A stretch of DNA of 64,000 bases, from positions 62,001 to 126,000 of the forward strand of contig JBBQWQ010000002.1 of NCBI GenBank assembly GCA_038210445.1, written 5' to 3'. Of the stretch, positions 10,151 to 18,385 are shown piece after piece; the first letter of the stretch is position 1; every line of letters begins with the position of its first letter. The notes under the pieces are model-generated. The model was not told where the DNA came from and did not search any database. It saw only the letters and a program-made list of their open reading frames with translations. The DNA comes from JABFRG01 sp038210445. GTDB lineage: Bacteria > Myxococcota_A > Polyangia > Polyangiales > Polyangiaceae. Position numbers and translations under genes: made by a program.

Positions 10151-10387
10151 ATGAAGCATCTCGCCGGCCTCGCCTCGCTGCTCGTCGCCTCCTCGGTGTC
10201 GCTCGTTGCCAGCGCCGATGCGCCGGCGCCGGGCGTGATCACGCTCCCCACCATGGTCCTTGTGGGGCGCTTGCAGCGACCAGCCGTGGTCATCGAGATT
10301 TCCCGCGCCAAGATGTCCCTTCCGCTGGCCGAGATGCAGCCGCCCGCTGCACTCCGCGTCGACGACGCAGCCCGCCGCGCTCCGTAA
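10151..10387 (+). CDS. Small secreted protein, VGRxQxP family copy 1
   Basis: A 78-residue protein that begins 17 nt after the TPR lipoprotein. It has a signal peptide (MKHLAGLASLLVASSVSLVA, cleaved near SADA). The mature part holds LVGRLQRPAVVIEISRAKM and then LPLAEMQPPAALRVDDAARR. The next gene has the same order of motifs (IVGRVQKPVAAVDVSKIQP, TLAELRQPFLERIEEAARK), so the two are tandem paralogues. I know no family for them. Export, location and tiny size suggest a periplasmic accessory of the TPR complex. Confidence 0.7.
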   Translation: MKHLAGLASLLVASSVSLVASADAPAPGVITLPTMVLVGRLQRPAVVIEISRAKMSLPLAEMQPPAALRVDDAARRAP

Positions 10388-10403
10388 TCCCGAGAGAACC
10401 ACC

Positions 10404-10637
10404 ATGAAGCTCGCTTTCTCCGCCGTCGCCCTTGCCGCCCTCGTCCTGGTTCCGGCCGTCGCCGTCGCCCAGCAGAAGGGCCCGCTCACCATCGGCGAGG
10501 TCACCATCGTCGGCCGCGTGCAGAAGCCGGTCGCCGCGGTCGACGTGAGCAAAATTCAACCGAAGCTCACGCTCGCGGAGCTTCGCCAGCCGTTCCTCGA
10601 ACGCATCGAAGAAGCGGCGCGCAAAGAGCCGTTCTGA
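10404..10637 (+). CDS. Small secreted protein, VGRxQxP family copy 2
   Basis: A 77-residue protein with a clean signal peptide (cleaved near AVAQ) and a GAGAG ribosome binding site. The mature 54 residues contain EVTIVGRVQKPVAAVDVSKI, a TLAEL helix start and an amphipathic C-terminal helix ending KEPF. It is the sister of the gene 16 nt upstream. The shared core is VGR-hydrophobic-Q-basic-P followed by alternating hydrophobics, which looks like a short beta-hairpin. Function unknown. Confidence 0.75.
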   Translation: MKLAFSAVALAALVLVPAVAVAQQKGPLTIGEVTIVGRVQKPVAAVDVSKIQPKLTLAELRQPFLERIEEAARKEPF

Positions 10638-10644
10638 GCGAGCG

Positions 10645-11304
10645 TTGGCTCCGCTCGTCGTCGTCCTCGTCGTCGCGCTCGGCTGCATGGGGCTGTCGCT
10701 GCGGCGGCTGCTCTTCGTGTTCGACGCGCCGTTCGCCGACGCAGAAGCGCTGCTGAAAGCCCTTCGGACGGCAAAGAAGCGCGGCCTCACGCTGCTCGAC
10801 GCGAAGCTGCCTGAAGGCTCGTTCGAGGCCATGGTGCAAGAAGCCATGGCCGCGCCCCTCGACATTCGCGTGGCGCGGCTCGGCGAAGCGCTCATGGAGC
10901 TCGAGTTCTCGCTGGCCCACTGGGCCCGCGTGCCGCGGGTGTGCGCGAGCATCACCTCGAGCGTGGGTTTCCTCGGCGCAGCCGTGTTTCTCCGGCGCGG
11001 CCTCATCGACGAGGTCGACGGCGACGCGCCCGACTTCAACGGCCTCGTGCTCTCAGCCCTCGGCGTGGCGGCGGTGGGCATCGCCGGCGCCATCACCTGC
11101 GCTCTCCTGCACCGTGCGGCCATCCGCGAGGGCAAGCAGCGCATGCGAGCGGCCGACGATCTCGTGGAGTGGCTCGAGAACTACGGCAACGGCACCGAAG
11201 CCGTAGAAGGCGAGGGCGTTCGGCTTGACTACACCCCCGCACCCGGCAGCACCGTCGACCCTGCGGAGCCCCTGACCGCCGTCGCGAACACGGGAATGGA
11301 TTGA
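10645..11304 (+). CDS. Three-helix membrane protein, possible divergent TolQ/ExbB/MotA-type subunit
   Basis: A 219-residue inner-membrane protein. Helix 1 is residues 2-25. A cytoplasmic-looking helical stretch of about 65 residues follows, then helix 2 (VCASITSSVGFLGAAVFL) and helix 3 (LVLSALGVAAVGIAGAITCA), and a C-terminal helical tail. One N-terminal helix, a soluble loop and two later helices with small-residue patterns is the topology of TolQ/ExbB/MotA proton-channel subunits. The SALGVAAVGIAGAI segment resembles the helix 3 signature of that family. Sequence support is modest. It begins with TTG 7 nt after the preceding stop; a later ATG at 10687 would cut helix 1. Confidence 0.7.
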   Translation: MAPLVVVLVVALGCMGLSLRRLLFVFDAPFADAEALLKALRTAKKRGLTLLDAKLPEGSFEAMVQEAMAAPLDIRVARLGEALMELEFSLAHWARVPRVCASITSSVGFLGAAVFLRRGLIDEVDGDAPDFNGLVLSALGVAAVGIAGAITCALLHRAAIREGKQRMRAADDLVEWLENYGNGTEAVEGEGVRLDYTPAPGSTVDPAEPLTAVANTGMD

Positions 11305-11365
11305 CGCTTTTTTCTTCTTCGGCCGTCTTAGGGTCAGGTACCCTGAACAAGACCGTAGGTATTCG

Positions 11366-11393
11366 GGAACTTTTTTCCGCTCCGGGTGTCTGA
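11366..11393 (+). promoter_or_regulatory. ECF sigma (RpoE-type) promoter
   Basis: GGAACTT at 11366-11372 and TCTGA at 11389-11393 are separated by 16 nt. This fits the RpoE-type -35/-10 pattern with normal spacing. Transcription would start about 11400 and run into the GltG/PglI-like gene at 11433, giving it an input separate from the upstream genes. Confidence 0.6.
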
Positions 11394-11432
11394 CCTCGCG
11401 GAAACGTTTACCCTCCGAAAGGCGAGCTTCGA

Positions 11433-12857
11433 ATGTCACAGATGAACATGGGACCCGGCGCCGGTCCGTCGAATCGTCCGGGGCAGATGACCGCGGTCAT
11501 GCGCGCGATGCAAGTCGCGACGGGCCCCAAGGTCCTCCGCATCGGCCTCGTCACCGCCGGCCGCGTGATGGAAGAGCGCGTCATCAAACAGCGCATCACC
11601 GTCACCGTGGGTCCCAGCGAGAAGTCGACCTTCGTCGTCGCCGCGCCGCAGCTCGCGCCCCACTTCAAGCTCTTCGAGCTGGTGGGCTCCGACTACCACC
11701 TGAACTTTCTCGACGGCATGAACGGGCGCGTGGCGCTGGCCTCCGGCATCACCGACCTCGCTGCGCTGCGGGGTCAGGCGCGCCGGGTCGGCAACATGTA
11801 CCAGGTAAAGCTCAGCGAAGACGCGCGCGGCAAGGTCGTCATTGGCGACACCACGTTCCTGTTTCAGTTCGTCGCGCCCCCGCCCGTGCAGCCGCGCCCG
11901 CAGCTTCCGCTGGCAGTGCAGGGCGGGCTCGCCAGCCAGATCGACTGGACGTTGACCATCATCGCCGCGTTCAGCTTCCTGCTGCACTTCGGTCTGGTGG
12001 GCGCCATGTACTCCGACTGGATGGACCCGCCCATCGGCGAGGGCTCCGTCGCCGACCTGGTCGACATGATGAAGAACATCGCGCCGCCGGCCATTGAAGA
12101 CAAGCCGGAAGATAAGCCCGACGACACCAAGGTGGCCGACACCAAGCCCGACGCCAACAAGAACCCTTCGTCGGCTCCCAAGGCTGGCGCGGGTGGCGCG
12201 CCTGGCCCCAAGGGCGCCGCGGTGAGCGACGCCAAGGCCGCCGCCATGGCGCAGCAAGCCGAAGCCATGCAGATGCAGATGCTCGCTGCCTTCGGTGGCC
12301 AGTCTTCCGTGCAAGGTGCACTCAATCGCAGCGACATCCCGCCGGTCGACCTTTCCGGCGCGGCCCAGTCGAGCGCCGGCGTCTCGCCGGGGTCCGGTGA
12401 GCTCAAGATGGGCACCGGCGGCGCACCTGTGCAAGGCAACGGCAAGGGCGCGGGTCTGGGCGGCATCGGCGGCACCACCAAGGGCGAGGGCGGCGCCGGC
12501 GGCGCAGGCACCGCAACCGCGGTGGCGGGCCCCAAGGGCGACGCGCAGCTCGGTGGCACCAGCGCAACGGTCCCGGTGAACGGCGCCGACCGGGTCATCG
12601 CCGGCCTCCGCGGCCGCTTCCGCAGTTGCTACCAGTCGGGCCTCAACGTCGACCCGAACATGGAAGGCAAGGTCGTCATCAGCGCGAAGATTGGCCCCAA
12701 CGGCGAGGTCGAGAACGCATCCGTCGCCAGCAACAGTGGTCTCTCCAGCTCGGTTGCCTCGTGCATCCAGCGCGCCGTTCGCAACGCCCAGTTCGACGCC
12801 CCGGGCGGCTCCGGCTCCACGCTCAACATCCCGGTCACGTTCAAAAAGCAGAACTGA
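11433..12857 (+). CDS. GltG/PglI-like protein with AgmX/PglI C-terminal domain
   Basis: A 474-residue bitopic inner-membrane protein. Residues about 30-150 form a beta-rich cytoplasmic domain resembling the FHA-like head of this family. One transmembrane helix spans 172-191. A Lys/Asp/Pro stretch (KPEDKPDDTK) and a long Gly/Ala-rich periplasmic linker follow. The C-terminal domain (about 382-474) is the AgmX/PglI type, related to TonB, with RFRSCYQSGL and ASCIQRAVRNAQF; its two cysteines, 399 and 444, are likely disulfide-bonded. In M. xanthus GltG carries such a domain across the periplasm to couple inner-membrane energy to outer-membrane parts. Here it should contact the TPR proteins. An ECF-type promoter precedes it and a terminator follows. 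Confidence 0.9.
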   Translation: MSQMNMGPGAGPSNRPGQMTAVMRAMQVATGPKVLRIGLVTAGRVMEERVIKQRITVTVGPSEKSTFVVAAPQLAPHFKLFELVGSDYHLNFLDGMNGRVALASGITDLAALRGQARRVGNMYQVKLSEDARGKVVIGDTTFLFQFVAPPPVQPRPQLPLAVQGGLASQIDWTLTIIAAFSFLLHFGLVGAMYSDWMDPPIGEGSVADLVDMMKNIAPPAIEDKPEDKPDDTKVADTKPDANKNPSSAPKAGAGGAPGPKGAAVSDAKAAAMAQQAEAMQMQMLAAFGGQSSVQGALNRSDIPPVDLSGAAQSSAGVSPGSGELKMGTGGAPVQGNGKGAGLGGIGGTTKGEGGAGGAGTATAVAGPKGDAQLGGTSATVPVNGADRVIAGLRGRFRSCYQSGLNVDPNMEGKVVISAKIGPNGEVENASVASNSGLSSSVASCIQRAVRNAQFDAPGGSGSTLNIPVTFKKQN

Positions 12858-12876
12858 GCATCTTCTCAGTCTGTGG

Positions 12877-12914
12877 CAGAAACGGACGCCTCGCCGCGTC
12901 CGTTTCTGTTTTGT
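12877..12914 (+). terminator. Rho-independent terminator of the Glt/Nfs-like cluster
   Basis: A perfect 12-bp inverted repeat (CAGAAACGGACG at 12877-12888, its complement at 12897-12908) with an 8-nt loop is followed by TTTTGTCT. It lies 20 nt after the GltG-like stop and ends the operon. Confidence 0.9.
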
Positions 12915-13109
12915 CTGCGCCGACCGTTCGAAGCCTCAAGGGACTGCTCTTTCTATCAGCGGTGTGAATGCGCCTGCCGAATGCCGCAACGTAGGAGGGA
13001 GACAAGCGCGGCCAGGCTCGGTTGGCCCGCCGCTCCCATTCCCGCAGATTCGCCGCAGCTCTTCGGGAAAATCGTTGAAATGAAACAGGTTTTTTGCGGG
13101 TCTCGAGCG

Positions 13110-13138
13110 TTGACTTGCGCCCCAGTGGCAGGTAGATT
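13110..13138 (+). promoter_or_regulatory. Sigma70 promoter for the export genes
   Basis: TTGACT at 13110-13115 and TAGATT at 13133-13138 are 17 nt apart, close to the housekeeping consensus. It lies 45 nt before the coding start at 13183. The rest of the 325-nt gap from 12858 holds the terminator described above and no other feature I can support. Confidence 0.75.
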
Positions 13139-13182
13139 CTTACATCCGGGGCTCTCACGAGCTCATGGGAGGAGCGAAGAGG

Positions 13183-13782
13183 ATGCGATCGAATCTCAAG
13201 TGGGTCTTGGCAGCCGGTATGTTCGTCTACATGGCGGCACCCGCAGGCGCGCAGCCCGCGCAGCCCAAGTCTCCTGCGGCCACGGCCAACGCGGACGCGC
13301 AGATTGACGTCTCCAAGAAGGCGCAGCTCTCCCCGGCCGATCAACTTGCCGAGTCCGACCGTGCGCTCGCGAAAATGGAGCGGGCGGGGGCTACCGTGCG
13401 CAAGCAGCTCGAGCAAGCCCGCAAAGACAAGGACGTTGTCAAGACGCTCTGCCTCGACGACAAGCTCTCCCAGATCGACGTCGCGGTCCGTTCGGCGCGG
13501 GAGCGCAAGACGGCGCTTCAGGCGGCGGTGTCGCGCAACGACGCCGAGCTCTCGGGGCACGAGTTCACCATCCTCCAGGTTCTGCGACAGCGCTCCGAGC
13601 AGCTCGTCGCCGAGTCCAACCAGTGCATCGGCGAAGAAGCCGCGTACCTTGGGCAAACGAAGGTGACCACGACGGTTGATCCGTCTGTGTCGACCACCGA
13701 AGAAGCTCCGTATCCCGACCCGGTCGTGAACTACCCCGGTAGCACCATCGAGCCCCCCTCCTGTGTGAGCTGCGCAAAATAA
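13183..13782 (+). CDS. Periplasmic coiled-coil protein
   Basis: A 199-residue exported protein of unknown family. The ATG at 13183 follows GGAGGAG with 8-nt spacing, so I choose it over the in-frame ATG at 13165. The signal peptide is cleaved near AGAQP. Residues about 50-150 are a charged coiled coil (QLAESDRALAKMERAGATVR, then ARKDKDVVKTLCLDDKLSQI). The C-terminus is Pro/Thr-rich with a CVSCAK ending. Four cysteines could form disulfides. It has its own promoter and lies before the beta-barrel gene, so a role as periplasmic partner of the barrel is plausible. Confidence 0.8.
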   Translation: MRSNLKWVLAAGMFVYMAAPAGAQPAQPKSPAATANADAQIDVSKKAQLSPADQLAESDRALAKMERAGATVRKQLEQARKDKDVVKTLCLDDKLSQIDVAVRSARERKTALQAAVSRNDAELSGHEFTILQVLRQRSEQLVAESNQCIGEEAAYLGQTKVTTTVDPSVSTTEEAPYPDPVVNYPGSTIEPPSCVSCAK

Positions 13783-13906
13783 GTTGCGCTGTTGAATTTC
13801 TTGCTGGTCCTGATATGGGTGTTGCGGGCACATCTGCCCCAACCTGCCCCAGGCCCAGTTATTTACGCGGGAGGCAGTTGGCCCGCTCGCCCATACGCGT
13901 GACTTA

Positions 13907-15301
13907 ATGAGCCAGAGAACCCGCAAATACCTAGCAGTTGGTTTGTTCGCGTCCCTAGCGGTCTCGTTTGCAACCAAGTCTGCGCACGCGCAAGCCTGGC
14001 TCAAAGATCGTCGCTACTCCGAGGGTGCCGGTTGGAGGGTGGGCGACTTCGAGCTCCACCCCGGCATCGCCGGTGAGGTCGGCTACGACTCGAACTGGTT
14101 CCTTCGTTCGTCGAAGGATGGCGTCATCAACGGCGCCCCCAATAACCCGCCGACCGACGGCGCGACCTTTCGTCTGACGCCCTCGCTCACGCTGAGCACC
14201 TTGGGCGAACAGCGCAAAGAGGGTGCCGACGGCGCCCCTGCCGCACCCGGCGCGATCGCCTTCCGCGCAGGCCTTTCGGCCACGTACCGCGAGTACATCG
14301 GCAAGACGGAGCTGCGCGATCAGCGCAACGTCAGCGTCAATGCCGACGCGCGCCTCGATATCTTTCCGAAGCGCCCCATCACGTTCTCGATTCTGGCGGG
14401 CTACGTGCGAACCATTCGCCCGAACGTCGTGGGCGATCCGAGCGTGGGCTTCAACACGAGCAACCCGTACGCGGGCGCCGAGCTCACCTGGACGCCCAAC
14501 AACGGCACCTTCGACACCACGGTCGGCTACAACTTCAACGCCACGCTCTTCGAGCAGTCGGCGGGTGCGCCCTTCACCAACCTTCGGCACGAGTTTGCGC
14601 TCCGCAACCGCTGGCGCTTTCGTCCGCGTACCGCCATCTTCCACGAGAGCACCGTGGGCATTCTCGGGTACACCGACCCGAACCGCTCCGTGAACTTCCT
14701 GGCGGACTCCATTCCGCTGCGCACGAAGATCGGCCTCAACGGCCTCATCACGCCCCGATTCGCGGCGCTCGCGTCCATCGGCTACGGCGGCAGCTTCTAC
14801 GACGCGAAGACCGTGGCGGCGCGCCAGTTCGACAGCATCATCGCCCAGGCAGAAGCGCGCTTCTACCTCACCGACAACCCGGAGACCTCCGACCCCGGCA
14901 AGCTGTCGCTCACGCAGTCGTCGCTCGCGGTGGGCTACACCCGCGACTTCGAGAACAGCTACCTCGGCAACTTCTACGGCGTCGACAAGGGCTACCTCTC
15001 CCTCTCGTACTTCTTCGGCGGCCGCGTGCTGCTCTCGCTCACCGGCGGCGTGTCGGCGCTTTCGTACCCAGACGTGTTCCTGGCAGGGCAAAACACTGCA
15101 GCCAATGCGTCGTTCACGGTCGTTCGTCCGGAGGCCCAGCTCTTCGGTGAGTACCGCTTCACCGACTCGTTCGCGGTGAACGCAACGTTCACGTACATGC
15201 AGAATGTTTCGAGCACCCAGATCGTCTACGGTCCGGGTCAGCTCTACGACATGAGCTGGAACCGCTTCACCGCGTTCGCAGGCGCCCGCTGGTTCCTCTG
15301 A
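13907..15301 (+). CDS. Outer-membrane beta-barrel, possible OPX partner (EpsX/ExoB/WzpB type)
   Basis: A 464-residue exported protein with a signal peptide cleaved near SAHAQ. The mature protein is made of alternating amphipathic strands with many Tyr/Phe and ends FTAFAGARWFL, as expected for a Bam-inserted barrel. About 430 mature residues are enough for 16-18 strands. It lies beside a short Wza-like (OPX) lipoprotein gene. In M. xanthus, short OPX proteins pair with 18-stranded barrels such as EpsX, ExoB and WzpB to form a composite polysaccharide exporter, and I infer that role here. No strong ribosome binding site is seen before the ATG. A terminator follows. Confidence 0.75.
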   Translation: MSQRTRKYLAVGLFASLAVSFATKSAHAQAWLKDRRYSEGAGWRVGDFELHPGIAGEVGYDSNWFLRSSKDGVINGAPNNPPTDGATFRLTPSLTLSTLGEQRKEGADGAPAAPGAIAFRAGLSATYREYIGKTELRDQRNVSVNADARLDIFPKRPITFSILAGYVRTIRPNVVGDPSVGFNTSNPYAGAELTWTPNNGTFDTTVGYNFNATLFEQSAGAPFTNLRHEFALRNRWRFRPRTAIFHESTVGILGYTDPNRSVNFLADSIPLRTKIGLNGLITPRFAALASIGYGGSFYDAKTVAARQFDSIIAQAEARFYLTDNPETSDPGKLSLTQSSLAVGYTRDFENSYLGNFYGVDKGYLSLSYFFGGRVLLSLTGGVSALSYPDVFLAGQNTAANASFTVVRPEAQLFGEYRFTDSFAVNATFTYMQNVSSTQIVYGPGQLYDMSWNRFTAFAGARWFL

Positions 15302-15324
15302 GCTGAGCGAGCAACGAATCGTCG

Positions 15325-15361
15325 CATCGCGCTCCCGCATCCGGGGGCGCGATGTCGCTTT
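15325..15361 (+). terminator. Rho-independent terminator after the beta-barrel gene
   Basis: A 12-pair stem (15325-15336 with 15343-15354, one G-T pair) with loop GCATCC is followed by TCGCTTTG. The T-tract is short but the stem is strong. It separates the barrel gene from the OPX gene. Confidence 0.7.
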
Positions 15362-15502
15362 GTGGGGGCATGAATGTCCGCGCGCACCGGCTCACCGTAG
15401 AAGCACATGCGTCGCCCCCGTCTGCGCCGACATGTTCACCGTTCGCCACCCCCTTTGCCTACCGGCCCATCCATGATTCGGGCTAGACTGCACGCCGCTC
15501 GC

Positions 15503-16096
15503 ATGGCCTTTCGACAGCTCGTCCTCGCGCTTACGCTGCTCCTCGTGGGCTGCTCCGGCTCCCGCCCGGGGGCACCCACCAACTTGCCGGCGCCCACCTT
15601 GAGCACCACCGTCGGGCCGGGCGACGTGTTCGAGGTGAGCATCGTCGGCGAGAAGGATCTACCGAAGGAGTACCGGATTCAGCCCGACGGGACCATCGAC
15701 TTTCCCTACATCAACCGGGTCAAGGTCGGCGGTCTCGAGCCGCAAGACATCGCGTCGCTGCTCCGGCTCAAGCTCTCGGAGGCCAAGATTCTGCGGGATC
15801 CGCAGCTTTCGGTGCTGGTGAAGCAGTACTACTCCAAGAAGGTGAGCATCGTGGGGCAGGTGACCAAGCCCGGCAGCATTCCCTGGACCGAGGGCATGAA
15901 GTTGGTCGACGCGCTCTCGCAGTCTGGCTGGTTCACGCCCCTGGCAGACTCCAACCACGTCACGCTCACGCGGAACGTTGCGCCCGGCAAGACCGTCACC
16001 GCGGTCATCAGCGTCGATGCGATTACCGATGGCCAGCAGGGCGACATTCCGCTCCAGGCCGGCGATACCATCAAGATCGGTCAGCGCGTCTTTTGA
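15503..16096 (+). CDS. Short polysaccharide export (OPX/Wza-like) lipoprotein
   Basis: A 197-residue lipoprotein; signal MAFRQLVLALTLLLVGC puts the acylated Cys at 17. An ATG at 15473 is an alternative start. The Poly_export domain is clear: TVGPGDVFEVSIVGEKDLPK, YRIQPDGTIDFPYINRVKV and DPQLSVLVKQYYSKKVSIVG. One SLBB-type unit follows (VTKPGSIPWTEGMKLVDAL), ending QAGDTIKIGQRVF. It lacks the C-terminal transmembrane helix with which long Wza proteins cross the outer membrane. Such short OPX proteins need a separate beta-barrel, and a candidate is the preceding gene. It overlaps the asparaginase start by 4 nt. Confidence 0.9.
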   Translation: MAFRQLVLALTLLLVGCSGSRPGAPTNLPAPTLSTTVGPGDVFEVSIVGEKDLPKEYRIQPDGTIDFPYINRVKVGGLEPQDIASLLRLKLSEAKILRDPQLSVLVKQYYSKKVSIVGQVTKPGSIPWTEGMKLVDALSQSGWFTPLADSNHVTLTRNVAPGKTVTAVISVDAITDGQQGDIPLQAGDTIKIGQRVF

Positions 16097-17085
16097 AGCG
16101 GATATTTGTACTCTACACGGGTGGTACCATCGCCATGCGTGTAGAGGCGGACTCGGGCGCGGTGGGGCTCAGCGGCGGGCCACGCGATCTGGTGCTCGAG
16201 GTGCCGGAGCTGGGGAAGATTGCCGACATCGAGACGCGCGCGGTGTTCCATCGGGACTCGGCTGATCTCCGGCCCGAGGACTGGGTGGTACTGGCCGAGG
16301 CGATACACCAGGCCTTCGACGACGGCGCCGACGGCATTGTGGTGGCGCACGGCACCGACACCATGGCCTACGGCGCGAGCTTCGTCTCGTTCCTGTTGGG
16401 CCCGCTTCCGGGGCCGGTCGTCTTCACCGGGGCGCAGCGGCCACTCTCTGAGGTGCGGAGCGACGCGCGCACCAACCTCATCGATGCCACCATCGCCGCC
16501 ACCCTCGACGTGCCCGAGGTTTGCATCGCTTTCGATTCCAAGGTGCTGCGCGCGGTGCGCACCACCAAGCTCGACGCTTGGGCGTTCGACGCGTTTGCCT
16601 CGCCGACCACGGCGCCGCTGGTGCGTCTGGGGCTCGACGTCGCGGTGGGCGCCCACGTGCGCAAGGCTGCCGCGCTCGCCCCGCTCGACCGACGCTTCGA
16701 GCCCAAAGTGCTCTTCGTGCGGGTGTTTCCTGGGCTCGACCCGGCGATGATCCGTGGCGCGCTGCAGGTGGGCGCCAAGGGGCTGGTGCTCGCCACCTAC
16801 GGCACCGGGACGCTGCCGAGCCGCGAAGGCTCGCTCCTTCCCGCGGTGCACGAGGCGCGCGATCGCGACGTGCCGGTGCTCGTCATCTCGCAATGCCCGA
16901 GCGGCTTCGTGGACCTCTCGCGCTACGACGCCGGCATCAAAGCCGCGCAGCTGGGCGCCATCGGTGGCCGCGAGCTGAGCGTCGAGGCGGCCATCGCCAA
17001 GATGATGGTGGCCCTCGGTCGCTTCACCGGCGCTGCCGAACGCCGCGCATACCTGGAAGCCAACGTGCTCGGCGAGGTCGACTGA
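16093..17085 (+). CDS. ansA: L-asparaginase, cytoplasmic type
   Basis: A 330-residue enzyme that hydrolyses L-asparagine to aspartate and ammonia. Both catalytic threonine motifs are present: YTGGTIAM at the N-terminus and VVAHGTDTMAYGAS near residue 85. FTGAQRP is also seen, as is the C-terminal domain phrase LVLATYGTGTLPS. No signal peptide is seen, which fits the cytoplasmic AnsA type. The start is TTG, coupled by a TTGA overlap to the OPX gene; this is probably gene packing rather than shared function. Confidence 0.92.
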   Translation: MKRIFVLYTGGTIAMRVEADSGAVGLSGGPRDLVLEVPELGKIADIETRAVFHRDSADLRPEDWVVLAEAIHQAFDDGADGIVVAHGTDTMAYGASFVSFLLGPLPGPVVFTGAQRPLSEVRSDARTNLIDATIAATLDVPEVCIAFDSKVLRAVRTTKLDAWAFDAFASPTTAPLVRLGLDVAVGAHVRKAAALAPLDRRFEPKVLFVRVFPGLDPAMIRGALQVGAKGLVLATYGTGTLPSREGSLLPAVHEARDRDVPVLVISQCPSGFVDLSRYDAGIKAAQLGAIGGRELSVEAAIAKMMVALGRFTGAAERRAYLEANVLGEVD

Positions 17086-17161
17086 CGCAGGCGACTGGGC
17101 GCTTGTCAGCCGCCGCTCAGAGCAGGAGAGCCACGCAGCTCACGAAAATCACCCGTCTCCT

Positions 17162-18289
17162 CTAGCGCGGTCGCGGTGGCGCGGGCAGCCGCGCCCGGCC
17201 CCGGCGCAGGTAAAAGTTCGAGGCCAGGTAGGCGCGCACGCCGCGCGTGATCAGGATCTTCACCACGGCGCCCAACGGCACCGCCAGGAGCACGCCCAGG
17301 AAACCAAAGAGGGTGCCCGCGCCCATCATGGTGACCAGCACCTCGAGCGGGCGGAGCCCCACCGAACGGCCGACGATGCGCGGCGTGACCACGATGGAGT
17401 CGAGAATCTGCACGCCCGCCATGACGAGGACCACAGCGACCACGGTGCCGATGCCGGTCCAATCGAGAATGGCCATGGCCAGGGCGCAGGTGAGCCCCAC
17501 CGCGAACCCCACGTAGGGTATGAACGCCAGCATGCCGGTGAGCACGCCGATGGGGACCGCCAGGCGAATGTCGACGATGCGCAGGCCGGTCGCGTAGAGC
17601 GCCGCGAGCACCAGGTTGGCGGTGAGCTGACCGCGTACCCAGCCGCCGAGCGTGGTGTGAATCTGCTTGGCAACGCCGCTCACCGTCGCGATGTACCGAC
17701 GCGGCATCAGATCGGCGACCCGGCGCACGATGCGGTCGAAGTCGATAAGCAGATACACCGCGAATACCGGGATGATGAGCGCCGACAGGGCCACACCCAC
17801 GTAGCTCAGGGTACCGAACGCGGCGGTGAGCGCGGTGGCCGCCACGGTGCCGATTTGCGTGCCGGAGAGGCTCTTGGCGAGCTCGTTGACGTCGTGCGGA
17901 GCGTGAACTTTGAAGTTTTTGAAGAGCCACGGCTCGACCCGCTGCTGCAGGCCTTCGATCTGCTTCGGGAGGTCTTCACCGGCGGCGCGGAGCTCGTCGA
18001 GGAACATGGGCACTGCGAAGACCAGGAACGCCCCGACCAACCCCGTGAGGAGCATCATCACCATGACGGCGCCGAGGGCGCGCGGCACGTGGGCGCGCTC
18101 AAGCCTGTCGACCGCAGGGTCGAGCGCGTACGCGAGCAAAAAGGCCACGAAGAGCGGCGCAATGACCCCGCGCAGGAGGTACAGCACGCCCAACAACACC
18201 ACCACGCCGAGGAACACGAAGATGCTCTTCAGGTTCGCCGGTCCGCTCTCCGGCTCCTCACCATGGCCGCGGTTCGCGTGGTCCGGCAT
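17162..18289 (-). CDS. AI-2E (UPF0118) family transporter
   Basis: A 375-residue polytopic inner-membrane protein. Helices begin at about residue 24 (SIFVFLGVVVLLGVLYLLRG), with a second at LFVAFLLAYALDPAV. A soluble middle region follows, and the last third is the conserved block TGMLAFIPYVGFAVGL, then VVTPRIVGRSVGLRPLEVL and LFGFLGVLLAVPLGAVVKI. These are hallmarks of the AI-2E/PerM family, whose members export small molecules or ions; the substrate here cannot be told. I start it at the ATG at 18289; a GTG 18 nt upstream is possible. Confidence 0.9.
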   Translation of the reverse strand: MPDHANRGHGEEPESGPANLKSIFVFLGVVVLLGVLYLLRGVIAPLFVAFLLAYALDPAVDRLERAHVPRALGAVMVMMLLTGLVGAFLVFAVPMFLDELRAAGEDLPKQIEGLQQRVEPWLFKNFKVHAPHDVNELAKSLSGTQIGTVAATALTAAFGTLSYVGVALSALIIPVFAVYLLIDFDRIVRRVADLMPRRYIATVSGVAKQIHTTLGGWVRGQLTANLVLAALYATGLRIVDIRLAVPIGVLTGMLAFIPYVGFAVGLTCALAMAILDWTGIGTVVAVVLVMAGVQILDSIVVTPRIVGRSVGLRPLEVLVTMMGAGTLFGFLGVLLAVPLGAVVKILITRGVRAYLASNFYLRRGRARLPAPPRPR

Positions 18290-18385
18290 GGGAGACGAGG
18301 CTATCACCAGGTGCCGCCTGGAAAGCCGCCTTTCGCTGGCGCCCGCATGTGTCGAGAGGCGGAGTTGCCTGCTATAGACACGCCC

